Assembly: GCF_019145195.1 (NCBI RefSeq)
Contig: NZ_JAHSTW010000002.1
Span: 558,001-622,000 of the forward strand
Origin: Pseudomonas siliginis
GTDB lineage: Bacteria > Pseudomonadota > Gammaproteobacteria > Pseudomonadales > Pseudomonadaceae
DNA: 64,000 nucleotides
Reading direction: 5' to 3'
Shown: positions 1-9,144 of the stretch, one piece after another
Position numbering within the stretch: position 1 is the stretch's first letter
Layout: each line of letters opens with the position of its first letter
Translations under genes and position numbers: made by a program
The notes under the pieces: model-generated
Told to the model about the DNA's origin: nothing
What the model saw: the letters and a program-made list of their open reading frames with translations, nothing else
The model's database searches: none

Positions 1-36
1 CGCCCTTGCGGCGTCCCGACAGAGCAGGAAACCACC

Positions 37-3000
37 ATGACCGCCATTCCCAAAGCCAGTGCCGTCGATATCGTGACTCAGCTGGTTACTGGCCCCTCAC
101 TGCAAGAAGTCGCTTCAAAAACGCTGCGCGATGCCCTCAAGACGCTGTATCCGAATCTCGACATAGACCCGCGTCTGGCGATGGTCGTGCAACCCACCTG
201 GGCCATTGTGGATGGTCGAGTCGTACCCGACGGGTATCAGGCTGGATCGCTGACCAACGCCCTGGTGCGGCTCGGCCTGTCCGGCACCACGGTGACGTAC
301 CTTGATGGCGAGCATTATCTGACCCTGCAACCCGGCGTGCCCGCCCCCGCGCATCTGCCGGTAAAGATCGATGCCATCGGCCTGTTGCTCAACGAACTGG
401 CACCACTGCTGTTCATCGCCTACAAGGAGCAGCACGTCGAATACTGGGACGAGTTCACCTACCCCGGGCAACCGCGCTGGCAGCAATTGTCCGAGGCACT
501 GCGCAACCTGTGGAACGTCGATGCCAGCGTCGGCTGGGACGCTGACGAGATCGCCATCGCCCAGGCGATTTTCACACAGCCCGACCCGCAACAACGGCTG
601 GCCCCCGCCCCGTACTCGGCAAAGGCATATCTGATTGACCTCGATCGCGGTGGCGCCGACACGCCATCGCACTTGACCGTGGTCGACGCCGCAGTAGTGA
701 TCGGCACAATTGCAGAGCGCAAGTTGATTCTGACCCACGCGGTCACCCAGGGCTTTCAGCGTTTCGATTCACTGGAGGAGCTCGGCGAGGCTCTGCTGCG
801 GATATATGGCGCAAGCGCCTCGGGCAAAGATCTCAAGTGGCGGCTGGTCGAACCCCAGGGCAATTTCTTCGACCAGCAGGCCTGCGCCCTGATTTCCATG
901 GAAGCGGATGCCTTGGGCGAAATCAGTTTTTTTCAGGATTCGCCTGGTCAACGCGTCTATCCGCATACCGGCACGGTCGGCAAACCGGCACAACCGACAC
1001 CGCGCCTCGAAGCGCACTTCGATCGTTTGCAGCCGATGCTTCCGGACTGGCTGAACGACGCACTGCCCATGGATCAGACGCGTTATAGCCGGCACCTGCT
1101 GGATCTGACAACGCTGCAGCACGAGAACAACGGCAAATCCTTTCAAAGCGAAATCACCAGCCTGCAGGCGTTCACTCGTGCAGCGCTGATCAGGCAGATT
1201 CTCAAGGAGCAGCCCGGCGCCACAGACGTGAACATCGACAACATCGAAATCACCATCACCAGTCTCGTGGTCTGGGGCACGTTTGTGTTGCCGGGAAATA
1301 CGCAGACTCAGACATGGACGCTAACCGAGCTCGCCCTGCAAAACCTCGCAGGCCTGCCCTTGGGCAACAAGACTGTGCGGTACAAGGATGGTAGCCCGGT
1401 ACCCGAGTGGATGAGCGCGACTTTTCTGGAAAACCTGGTCAGCACCGTCGACATTGGCAAGACCTACCCGGCGCATCTCAAGGCCATGCTGATAGACGAC
1501 ACTGTGCAAGCGTCGCTGTTGCAAGGGCTCTACACCAGTCAGCTGCGCATTGAGCTGCCATTGCTGGCGTTACAGCACAAGATCCGGGGTAAAGCGGGCC
1601 TCGATGAATCGGGTTATCGATACGTGGTCGCCGCATTCGCCACGACTGGCGCGGAACGCTACGTCGATGGCGAGGAAATCGTCATTCGCCCATTGGCCTT
1701 CGTCGCTCATCGCAGCCGCTCCACCGCAGACACTGTCGACAACATGTATGTCATAGGCCCGCGCGATGCCGACAAAGGGCCGTGCGTGCTGTATCGACCG
1801 CTGTTCGACAAGACTCTGCTGCAATATCCGGGGCCCGCGAATCTGCTTTTTGCGATCCAGCATTCGCGACATTTGCGTGACTCGGTACTGGCCTGGTTGC
1901 CGGACGATGTGCGCTTCAATTACAGCCAGTTCGTCTTTACCGCCAGGCTGCCGTCGGTGTGGACGATCCCGCAACTGATGATCAATCCGACCACGGCGCT
2001 GGACATGTCAGGCGCCGTCGCGCTGGGCACGCAGGTGATCGCCAGCGATATCCTCGCAACCCTGCACGAACGCAACGTCAAGGCGCTTGTTACCCAAGCC
2101 GACCGGCAATCGGTCTCCGATGCAGAAGCACGCTGGGCCTCGCTGAAACAGGGCGGCTGGGTGATGCTCAACGCCGCGCTGCCGTTTCTGGGCCGCAGCG
2201 TAGGCACAGCGGCGTGGATCTGGCAGATCATGGATGATCTGCAGGAAATCACCGACGGCGCCAACGAGCAATCGGGGAAGATCGCCTGGACGGCCATCGC
2301 CGATATTCTCCTGGCGCTGGGCATGGTGCTCGCCCACCGTGCGGCGGTGGGCGATGCGCCATCGACACCCGTGGCCACGGAGCTCGAAGAGGACCCAGCG
2401 ACGACCAGACCTGCCGCCAGAATCGTCAAAGCGCTGCGCCAGCCCGATATCACCGGCCCGCAGTTAACCCAATTCCATGGCACATCGATCGACAGCATCA
2501 CGGCGCTGAAGCGATCGCCGACGGCACTCGCCACGCTGTTGAACGGGTTCGAGGTCGGCAAGCCCAAAGCCCTTGGCGCAGCCACCCGGGAAGGCGCGTA
2601 TCGAGACCTCTACGCCCACGCAGACAAATGGTACGCCCGGGTCGGTGAGCGCTGGTTCGAAGTCGCGCGCAACGCGCATGGCGATGTGCACATCGTCGAT
2701 ACGCGTCAGCCCACCCGACCAGCCGGGCCCAGGCTTGCCTATACCGCCAATGGCCAATGGGTGATAGATCTGCGTTTGCACCTGCGCGGAGGCGGGCTGG
2801 AGGACGGGCGCAAGGTGGCGCAAGGCAAAAAAAACCAAGAGGTGGCCGTATTGTCCGAGCAGATTACCGCGTTCGATTTGACGATGGAGAGCAAAGGCAG
2901 CCGTCTCGATACCGAACGCAACAGCCTGCGCGATGCCCCTGCGCAGGCACGCGAACAAGCGCTTGCGCAGTACCTCGCCACGCTCGATTCACAGCACAAC

Positions 3001-4641
3001 GAATATGCCGCGAACATTCAGCTGATCAAGACACTCAACTGCAAGCAATCGATTCCCAACTACCGCACGGTCATGCCGGAGCGGTTGGACATGCAGTTGT
3101 TTCTGGGACAGGAGTGGCTGAGTAATAACGCTTCGGATTACCAGCAGCGGGTACTGGCGGTGCAGGCGATACTCGACGACGAACTGCGCAGCGAATCGCA
3201 GGCAGTCACCTCTGCGTTTGAACAGTTGAACGATGCCACTCAAACCATTATCGAGAAAATGGAGTCGGCTGAAGCCTGCCTGGATGAACTGACCAGGCTG
3301 GGACCTGATGGCCTGGAGATAAAGCAGAAATACAACATCAGCCTGGCGCCCTACCCGCTGGATGATCTGAAGACTCTGCAGATCAGTCTCGGCCAATACA
3401 CCTGCATCAAGCCCGGCGATTCCACCGCTCATGTCGAGGCGCAACAAGCGCTGGCCAGTCTGTTCGAAGATGCTGCGCTGAACGTTCAGAGTTCGCGGGA
3501 CCTGAGCGCCGATGAAAGCCTCAGTGATCTGCGTATACGCATCGACGCCCTGAGTCAGGTGAGCGAACAGTTCGCTTCCGTGGACAAGCGTTTCGATGAC
3601 CTGGCGAGTGAATATTCCGAACACATAAACGCGCAACGACTCAGGCAATTGCAGGCGCGCGTGGCCGCATTCAAGGACAGCGCCGACAACCGACTCGCCG
3701 ACCTGTTGCGCTACCGGCATTTACTCGTGCCGCAAGCTGGTCCGTCGCGTCCCTCAACGTCAGCTTCGAATCGGCAGATCATCAAGACACGCAACAAGGG
3801 CACCCTGGTCGGCGAACGGAAGAAAAGCCTCGACGGCAAGGACACCGATCTGGTCGAAGTCGGTACGGCACTGACGCGAGTCATCGCGACATTCAAGGAG
3901 GAGTCGCCAGGTATCTGGGTCGAGCAGAGCGCACGGCCTGCACCGTTGCCTAAAGCCCGGCCCAACCTCAACAAGAGCATCAGCGAAGGGCAGGCATTGA
4001 TCGACGGGCTGGCGGCGTTTCATCGGCGCATCGAGGCGCGTCTCAAACGCGGCTCGCGCATTCCAGTGGAGGTCGAAGAGGAATACCACAACCACGCCAC
4101 CCTATTGCGCAAAGCCTGTGCGGCGATCGATGAAGCGTTAACGGCGAGTAACCTCACCGCTGCTCTGCATGAACCGTCCGAAGAGCTCAACCACAAGCTC
4201 GACGCTGCGGCTACGACACTGGAGCAAAAAGGCACCAGCACGCGAATCCGCCTGGTCAAGCAACAACTGCCAACAGCTGCCGGGGTCGAGTGGCTCAAGG
4301 ACAAGGGCGAAGTGAACATCTCGAAAACCCTGACCCGACGGCGTCTGAGGCGCCATCAGAACGATTTTCTCGACGAGTATCAGATTCGCGATGCGCATAC
4401 CGATAAGGTCCTCTGCTATGCGCATTTCCATTACAGCAGCGTCGACGCGCCCGTTGGTGCATTTGTGCGTGGACATATGAAAACGCTCGCTCAGCACCGC
4501 ATGGGGGGCGTCGCCGAAATAACGGGTGTGGATAATCAGAGGCTGATTGAAATCCATCGCAGCGAAATTTCCACTCGCAGCGCCGAAACGCTGTTCTTCA
4601 ATCTCGCCAAGCCTGCCGCAGACGCGACAGCGCCGCTTTGA
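37..4641 (+). CDS. Giant DUF6543 'dermonecrotic toxin domain' protein
   Basis: 1534 residues, starting at an ATG preceded by AGGAAA. The N-terminal ~650 residues read like the Pseudomonas family annotated as dermonecrotic-toxin-domain (DUF6543) proteins, with the recurrent 'WxIVDGxVVPD', 'DGEHYLTLQPG' and 'DAIGLLLNELAPLLF' phrases. Two hydrophobic stretches at about residues 705-725 and 748-768 could form a membrane-inserting hairpin. The region after ~930 is charged and helical, with no leucine-rich repeats of the kind some relatives carry. No signal peptide is visible, so export, if any, would need a dedicated system. The target and activity are unknown; the name comes from family resemblance, not from a catalytic motif I can point to. 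Its last 44 bases overlap the end of the convergent MocR gene. Confidence 0.7.
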   Translation: MTAIPKASAVDIVTQLVTGPSLQEVASKTLRDALKTLYPNLDIDPRLAMVVQPTWAIVDGRVVPDGYQAGSLTNALVRLGLSGTTVTYLDGEHYLTLQPGVPAPAHLPVKIDAIGLLLNELAPLLFIAYKEQHVEYWDEFTYPGQPRWQQLSEALRNLWNVDASVGWDADEIAIAQAIFTQPDPQQRLAPAPYSAKAYLIDLDRGGADTPSHLTVVDAAVVIGTIAERKLILTHAVTQGFQRFDSLEELGEALLRIYGASASGKDLKWRLVEPQGNFFDQQACALISMEADALGEISFFQDSPGQRVYPHTGTVGKPAQPTPRLEAHFDRLQPMLPDWLNDALPMDQTRYSRHLLDLTTLQHENNGKSFQSEITSLQAFTRAALIRQILKEQPGATDVNIDNIEITITSLVVWGTFVLPGNTQTQTWTLTELALQNLAGLPLGNKTVRYKDGSPVPEWMSATFLENLVSTVDIGKTYPAHLKAMLIDDTVQASLLQGLYTSQLRIELPLLALQHKIRGKAGLDESGYRYVVAAFATTGAERYVDGEEIVIRPLAFVAHRSRSTADTVDNMYVIGPRDADKGPCVLYRPLFDKTLLQYPGPANLLFAIQHSRHLRDSVLAWLPDDVRFNYSQFVFTARLPSVWTIPQLMINPTTALDMSGAVALGTQVIASDILATLHERNVKALVTQADRQSVSDAEARWASLKQGGWVMLNAALPFLGRSVGTAAWIWQIMDDLQEITDGANEQSGKIAWTAIADILLALGMVLAHRAAVGDAPSTPVATELEEDPATTRPAARIVKALRQPDITGPQLTQFHGTSIDSITALKRSPTALATLLNGFEVGKPKALGAATREGAYRDLYAHADKWYARVGERWFEVARNAHGDVHIVDTRQPTRPAGPRLAYTANGQWVIDLRLHLRGGGLEDGRKVAQGKKNQEVAVLSEQITAFDLTMESKGSRLDTERNSLRDAPAQAREQALAQYLATLDSQHNEYAANIQLIKTLNCKQSIPNYRTVMPERLDMQLFLGQEWLSNNASDYQQRVLAVQAILDDELRSESQAVTSAFEQLNDATQTIIEKMESAEACLDELTRLGPDGLEIKQKYNISLAPYPLDDLKTLQISLGQYTCIKPGDSTAHVEAQQALASLFEDAALNVQSSRDLSADESLSDLRIRIDALSQVSEQFASVDKRFDDLASEYSEHINAQRLRQLQARVAAFKDSADNRLADLLRYRHLLVPQAGPSRPSTSASNRQIIKTRNKGTLVGERKKSLDGKDTDLVEVGTALTRVIATFKEESPGIWVEQSARPAPLPKARPNLNKSISEGQALIDGLAAFHRRIEARLKRGSRIPVEVEEEYHNHATLLRKACAAIDEALTASNLTAALHEPSEELNHKLDAAATTLEQKGTSTRIRLVKQQLPTAAGVEWLKDKGEVNISKTLTRRRLRRHQNDFLDEYQIRDAHTDKVLCYAHFHYSSVDAPVGAFVRGHMKTLAQHRMGGVAEITGVDNQRLIEIHRSEISTRSAETLFFNLAKPAADATAPL

Positions 4642-6148
4642 TCGCAGGCTCTGGTACGGCGGCAAAACCCAGCACCAGGCCGGCGCGCTGATCCATGGGC
4701 GTAGTCGAGTCGGGTAACCAGTAGCTGCTCAGGCCGTTGATTTCGACATCGACATCAGCGGCCTGAGCGATCAATTGCTGCTCGCGCTCGATGCTGTCCA
4801 CGGCGACGGTCAGGTGCAGCCCGGCTGAAACGGCCGGCAACTGACCGACACCGGCGACCGTCGGCCAGCCTTCGAGCAGACAGTTGCGCCGGCTCAGCGC
4901 AGCCCGGCGCATGCGGCGGATATGCCGCTGGAAATGCCCGGCGGCCATGAATTCGGCCATCACCGCTTGCGTGCTGACCTCCGAGTGCCGCACATCGACG
5001 GCGCGGCGTTGCGCAAACGCGTCGACCAGCGCTGGCGGCAGCACCAGATAACCAAGGCGCAACGCCGGAAAAGCGACCTTGCCGAAGGTGCCGACGTAGA
5101 GCACACGCCCCTGACGATCAAGTGCGGCCAACGGTGCCAGCGGTGCGCCGGTGTAGCGGTACTCGCCGTCGTAATCATCTTCGACGATCCAGCCGCCGAC
5201 CCGCTCGGCCCAGGCGAGCAATTCCAGACGCCGGGCCAGACTCATCACCACTCCGGTCGGGTACTGATGAGACGGCGTGACATAAGCCACCCGGCAATCG
5301 CTGAGCCGGGCCATGGCGCTGCAATCGATGCCGTCGCTGTCTACCGCCACGCCATGCAATTTCGCCCCCGCTACAGCGAAGGCATGCCCGGCGGCGCGAT
5401 AGCCCGGATTCTCGATCGCCACGCCGTCCCCCGGCTCGACCAGCAACTGTGCACAAAGGCTGATGCCCTGCTGTGCGCCACTGGTGATCACAATTTGCTC
5501 AGCCGTGCACTGCATGCCCCGCGAACTGCGCAAATACGCAGCGATCATGCTGCGCAGTCGCGCATCACCGGCCGGGTCGCCGTAACACAGCTGCTGCAGA
5601 TCCGGTTTGCGCCAGAAAGCCGCGTTGAGCTTGGCCCAGACCTCGAACGGAAACAGATCGAATGCAGGCACACCCACCCGAAAAGCACGCGGCGGACCGC
5701 TCGGTGGTCGAGGTAAATGATGCTTTTCAATGCGAGAAAAGCCACCGCTGTGGATAACTTTGCTGGATGGATTCACAGGTAAATCCAGCCAATTTGTGGA
5801 TAAGGCTGTGGGTAAGCCTGTTGACAAGCCTGTGGATGAATTTGTGGATAGTTTTTTCCCAGGCGGGGATGCCTGAGCCAATCGCGCCACGTAAGTACCG
5901 TCGCCAACGCGCCCTTCGATAAACCCCTCGGCATACAACTGATCGTAAGCGCGCACCACGCTGTTGCGGGAAATGCCCAGCGCCAAGGCCAAATCTCGGC
6001 TGGCCGGCAATCGCGTGCCACTGGCCAGACGTCCATCCAGCACCCGCAGGCGCAGAGCCTGATAGAGCTGGCGGCTCAGGCCCTGACGGCGATCAAGCTC
6101 GATACCGGCCGGGTTGAAGGGCATCGACAAGGGTGGCAGATCAGGCAT
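4598..6148 (-). CDS. MocR-type GntR/aminotransferase-fold transcriptional regulator
   Basis: Chimeric regulator of about 516 residues. An N-terminal GntR winged helix (residues ~10-80, with 'ASRDLALALGISRNSVVRAYDQLYAEGFI') is joined by a low-complexity Ser/Thr linker (~85-110) to a fold-type I PLP aminotransferase domain containing 'EDDYDGEYRY' and the lysine-bearing 'VLYVGTFGKVAFPALRLGY' (Schiff-base Lys). I chose the ATG at 6148 over one 30 bases upstream because the family begins shortly before the GntR domain. It is divergent from the paiB-like gene at 6242, and MocR proteins usually control such a neighbour. The linker is encoded by 12-bp tandem repeats resembling DnaA boxes (separate entry). 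The effector is unknown. Confidence 0.85.
   Translation of the reverse strand: MPDLPPLSMPFNPAGIELDRRQGLSRQLYQALRLRVLDGRLASGTRLPASRDLALALGISRNSVVRAYDQLYAEGFIEGRVGDGTYVARLAQASPPGKKLSTNSSTGLSTGLPTALSTNWLDLPVNPSSKVIHSGGFSRIEKHHLPRPPSGPPRAFRVGVPAFDLFPFEVWAKLNAAFWRKPDLQQLCYGDPAGDARLRSMIAAYLRSSRGMQCTAEQIVITSGAQQGISLCAQLLVEPGDGVAIENPGYRAAGHAFAVAGAKLHGVAVDSDGIDCSAMARLSDCRVAYVTPSHQYPTGVVMSLARRLELLAWAERVGGWIVEDDYDGEYRYTGAPLAPLAALDRQGRVLYVGTFGKVAFPALRLGYLVLPPALVDAFAQRRAVDVRHSEVSTQAVMAEFMAAGHFQRHIRRMRRAALSRRNCLLEGWPTVAGVGQLPAVSAGLHLTVAVDSIEREQQLIAQAADVDVEINGLSSYWLPDSTTPMDQRAGLVLGFAAVPEPAIKAALSRLRQAWRD
5749..5851. repeat. 12-bp degenerate tandem repeat with DnaA-box-like cores
   Basis: TGTGGATAA-like 9-mers start at 5749, 5795, 5807, 5819, 5831 and 5843; the last five are spaced exactly 12 bp. 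Those at 5749 and 5795 are perfect reverse complements of the DnaA box TTATCCACA; the rest differ at one to three positions. The array encodes the Ser-Thr-rich linker of the MocR gene as four-residue repeats. Confidence 0.75.
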
Positions 6149-6155
6149 GGCGAAT

Positions 6156-6196
6156 GGACCTATGAAATGGCTCAGCAATGGCTCTTACAACGGACC
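6156..6196. promoter_or_regulatory. Candidate MocR operator between divergent genes
   Basis: The 93-bp gap contains AATGGCTC twice, at 6166 and 6177 (11 bp apart, about one helical turn). These are flanked by GGACC at 6156 and again at 6192. MocR regulators commonly bind direct repeats in such gaps. This is inference from position and repetition only. Confidence 0.35.
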
Positions 6197-6241
6197 AATA
6201 GCCTGCCTAGGATGCAGGCATTCGCCAAGGAAAATCTGTCC

Positions 6242-6865
6242 ATGTACACGCCACGCGCCTTTGCCATCGAAGACTTGTCCCAACTGCACGAACTGATTCT
6301 TGCCACGCGCCTGGCCATTCTGGTCAGCCACGGCGAAAGCGGCCTGCAAGCCAGCCACGTGCCGGTGCTGCTGCACCGCGAACAGGGCGAATACGGCACG
6401 CTCTACGGCCATCTGGCCAAGGCCAATCCGCAGTGGAAGGACCTGCGGGACGGCGCCGAGGCCATGCTGATCTTTGCCGGACCAGACGCCTACGTCAGCC
6501 CCAGCTTCTACCCGAGCAAAGCCGAGCACGGCAAAGTCGTGCCGACCTGGAACTACATCGCCGTGCACGCCTACGGCCAGGCTGAGACCTTCAGCGATGG
6601 CGGCCGCTTGCTCGACATTGTCAGCACCCTCACCGACCGTCACGAAGCGGGCCGCGCGCAGCCGTGGTCGGTGGACGATGCACCAGCCGAATACATCGAC
6701 ACCATGCTCAAGGCCATCGTCGGTTTTGCCATTCCCATCGACCGCCTCGAGGGCAAACGCAAGCTCAGCCAGAACCGCAGCGCCGAAGATATTGCCGGGG
6801 TGCGCGAAGGTCTCGCCGCCAGCCCCGACGCCAACGACCAAACACTTGCCAGCCTGATGCGCTAA
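6242..6865 (+). CDS. PaiB-like FMN-binding protein
   Basis: 207 residues beginning MYTPRAFAIED, the canonical start of the PaiB/FMN-binding negative regulator family (split-barrel flavin fold). The conserved 'SHVPVLL', 'GHLAKANPQW', 'YVSPSFYPSKAEHGKVVPTWNY' and 'KRKLSQNRS' motifs are present. The ATG at 6242 was chosen because it matches the family start and follows AAGGAAA; an upstream in-frame ATG at 6167 would add an unrelated 25 residues. In Bacillus, paiB is paired with the acetyltransferase paiA, and here two GNAT genes follow within 12 bp of one another, suggesting a similar functional unit. The protein is probably cytoplasmic. Whether it regulates transcription in Pseudomonas is not established by sequence. 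Confidence 0.85.
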   Translation: MYTPRAFAIEDLSQLHELILATRLAILVSHGESGLQASHVPVLLHREQGEYGTLYGHLAKANPQWKDLRDGAEAMLIFAGPDAYVSPSFYPSKAEHGKVVPTWNYIAVHAYGQAETFSDGGRLLDIVSTLTDRHEAGRAQPWSVDDAPAEYIDTMLKAIVGFAIPIDRLEGKRKLSQNRSAEDIAGVREGLAASPDANDQTLASLMR

Positions 6866-6875
6866 GGATCTATTC

Positions 6876-7322
6876 ATGACCCAGATCGACATTCGCCCGG
6901 TCAGCGCCAATGACCACGCCGCTTGGCTGCCGCTGTGGCAGGCGTACCTGCGCTTTTACAACACTGATCTGGCGGACGCCGTCACCCAGAGCACCTGGCA
7001 GCGTTTTCTCGATCCGAACGAACCGACCCACGCCGCCCTCGCCTGGGCTGAAGGCAAAGCGCTGGGCATGGTGCATTACATCTATCATCGCTCGAACTGG
7101 AGCATCGAAAATTCCTGCTATTTGCAGGATCTGCTGGTGGTGCCGGAAGCCCGTGGCACTGGTGTCGGCCGGCTGTTGATCGAGCATGTCTACGCTACCG
7201 CCAAGGCCGATGGTTGCTGCAAAGTCCACTGGCTGACCCATGAAACCAACGCCACGGCGATCCAGCTCTACGAGCGCATTGCCGAACGCCCGGGATTCAT
7301 CCAGTTTCGTAAAGCCCTTTAA
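6876..7322 (+). CDS. GNAT family N-acetyltransferase
   Basis: 148-residue single-domain GNAT protein. The acetyl-CoA-binding motif A is visible as 'DLLVVPEARGTGVGRLLIEHV' around residues 88-108, and the C-terminal 'THETNATAIQLYERIAE' is the usual motif B region. It begins 10 bases after the paiB-like gene with an AAGGA ribosome site, so it is in the same operon. The substrate is not predictable; a small amine is plausible from the paiA/paiB precedent. Confidence 0.85.
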   Translation: MTQIDIRPVSANDHAAWLPLWQAYLRFYNTDLADAVTQSTWQRFLDPNEPTHAALAWAEGKALGMVHYIYHRSNWSIENSCYLQDLLVVPEARGTGVGRLLIEHVYATAKADGCCKVHWLTHETNATAIQLYERIAERPGFIQFRKAL

Positions 7323-7334
7323 GGAGACGCGCAC

Positions 7335-8006
7335 ATGACCGCTTCACTCGCTGACTGGAAAGGCGTCCCCGCCCCCTCCGCCACCCTGCTCGAGGGCCGT
7401 TTCATTCGTCTGGAAAAACTCGACCCGGCGCGGCATGCCGAGCAACTGTACGCCGCCCTCGAAGGGCCGGGTGCCGATCCGAAGCTCTGGGATTACTTGC
7501 CTTACGGTCCGTTTCGCGAGCGCAGCGCGTTCAACGACTGGCTGAACAATCATGCGGCCAACAGCGACCCGTATTTCTTCAGCGTCATCGACCGCGCGAC
7601 TGGTCAGGTGCAAGGCATCCTCAGCCTGATGTCGATCGTCCCGGCGCAGGGCCGCATCGAAATCGGCCACGTCACTTTCGGTGCGCCAATGCAGCGCTCG
7701 CCGAAAAGCACCGAGGCGGTGTACCTGCTGGCCAAGTATTCGTTCGAGCTGGGTTACCGGCGCCTGGAATGGAAGTGCAACAACGGCAACGCTCGCTCCA
7801 AATACGCGGCCGAGCGTCTGGGCTTCAGCTTTGAAGGCGTCTTCCGCCAGCACATGGTGGTCAAGGGGCAGAACCGCGATACCGCGTGGTATTCGATTCT
7901 GGATGCGGAATGGCCGGCGATCGGTGCAGGGTTCGAGCGCTGGTTGGGCGATGAAAACCAGACGCCTGACGGCCAACTCAAAGGTCTGGCCGAATGCCGT
8001 AGCTGA
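7335..8006 (+). CDS. RimJ/RimL-type GNAT acetyltransferase
   Basis: 223 residues in the RimJ/RimL subclass (Acetyltransf_3): N-terminal 'GRFIRLEKLDPARHAEQLY', central 'GRIEIGHVTFGAPMQRSPKSTEAVYLL' and 'NARSKYAAERLGFSFEGVFRQHMVVKG'. It starts 12 bases after the previous GNAT gene behind AAGGAGA and is the last gene of the paiB-like operon, followed by a REP doublet. The substrate is unknown; relatives act on small molecules or protein N-termini. Confidence 0.85.
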   Translation: MTASLADWKGVPAPSATLLEGRFIRLEKLDPARHAEQLYAALEGPGADPKLWDYLPYGPFRERSAFNDWLNNHAANSDPYFFSVIDRATGQVQGILSLMSIVPAQGRIEIGHVTFGAPMQRSPKSTEAVYLLAKYSFELGYRRLEWKCNNGNARSKYAAERLGFSFEGVFRQHMVVKGQNRDTAWYSILDAEWPAIGAGFERWLGDENQTPDGQLKGLAECRS

Positions 8007-8022
8007 ACTTCACAGATACCCC

Positions 8023-8112
8023 TGTGGGAGCGAGCCTGCTCGCGAAGGCGGTGTGTCAGTCACTGAAAATATTGACTGACTGACCGCTTTCGCGAGCAGG
8101 CTCGCTCCCACA
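8023..8112. repeat. REP doublet (REPIN), head-to-head
   Basis: TGTGGGAGCGAGCCTGCTCG, its inverted copy ending TCGCTCCCACA, and ~45 bases of spacer. It lies between two convergent genes and can fold into a long hairpin, so it may also end transcription. Confidence 0.9.
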
Positions 8113-8128
8113 ATTGGCGGGGTCTTTC

Positions 8129-9046
8129 TTAACGACGCAGTTCTTGCGCCAGCACCGCAATGTGCTCCGGGCCGATCCCGCAGCAACCACCCAGATGACT
8201 GGCGCCGCGCTGTTGCCAGTCCAGCGCCCAGTGCAGATACCCCGGCGGATCAAGATCGTCACGCAACGGGTCGAGCCCGTCGTTGGCCGTTGCTTCCTTC
8301 GGTTGCGGAGGAAACGCGTTGGCATACGCGCCGATATTGATCGTGACGCCGAGACGTTCAAAGGTGGCGCGCGCCGCGTCGATGGCTGCGCCAATCACTT
8401 CAGGCTGACTGCAGTTGAACAGCAGGGTTTCGACGCCGAGTTCAGCCGCCACCGCAGCCGCTTCGGCTACCGGCTCACCGGAGCGCAGGCGTGGCACTTC
8501 ATCGGTGTCTTCATCCTTGAGCGTGAATGAAAGCCAGAACGGTTTGCCGTCCTTCGGCAGCCCGGCGTGGATAGCGCGGGCCTCGACGATCGAGCTTTGC
8601 GTTTCTGCCAGCCACAGGTCCACATGTGGCGCCAGACCGTTAACCAAAGGCGTCAACAGTTCGGTCACGCGATCCGCTTCGAACAGATCCGGACGATACG
8701 AACCAAACAGCGGCGGCAACGAACCGGCAACACGCACTGACTTGCCGGATGCCTGCACCGCCCGCCGCGCCAACTCCCCCGCCAGTGCCGCAAGCGCCTG
8801 GCCTTCAGCCGCAAAACGCGCCTCGCCAATGTGAAATGGCACCACCGCGTAACTGTTGCTGGTGATCACATTGGCACCACTGGCGATGTAAGCGGCATGC
8901 ACCGCCTCGACCGCCTGCGGCGCTTCGCTCAGCGCCAGTGCCGACCACTCCGGCTGGCGAAATGGCGCCCCGGCGCGTTGCAATTCACGGCCCATGCCGC
9001 CATCGAGAATGACCGTACTTGCTGCGCCCATATGCTTTTCACTCAT
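8129..9046 (-). CDS. mmuM: Homocysteine S-methyltransferase family protein
   Basis: About 305 residues of the S-methyl-Met/homocysteine methyltransferase fold: 'ILDGGMGRELQRAG' near the N-terminus, 'GANVITSNSY', and the three zinc-ligand cysteines in 'LLFNCSQPE' and 'LGGCCGIGPEHI'. It would methylate homocysteine to methionine using S-methylmethionine or a similar donor in the cytoplasm. Three in-frame starts (9067 GTG, 9046 and 9031 ATG) are possible; none has a strong ribosome site, and 9046 is a compromise. It is divergent from an amino-acid ABC importer, which could supply the methyl donor (inference). Confidence 0.8.
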   Translation of the reverse strand: MSEKHMGAASTVILDGGMGRELQRAGAPFRQPEWSALALSEAPQAVEAVHAAYIASGANVITSNSYAVVPFHIGEARFAAEGQALAALAGELARRAVQASGKSVRVAGSLPPLFGSYRPDLFEADRVTELLTPLVNGLAPHVDLWLAETQSSIVEARAIHAGLPKDGKPFWLSFTLKDEDTDEVPRLRSGEPVAEAAAVAAELGVETLLFNCSQPEVIGAAIDAARATFERLGVTINIGAYANAFPPQPKEATANDGLDPLRDDLDPPGYLHWALDWQQRGASHLGGCCGIGPEHIAVLAQELRR

Positions 9047-9144
9047 ATGCTTATGAAAATAACTCACTATCAGAGTCGTTCTTATAACTATTTAATACGC
9101 ACCACTCGGTTAATAACAACCTCTTTTTTCAACAGGAAGCGACT

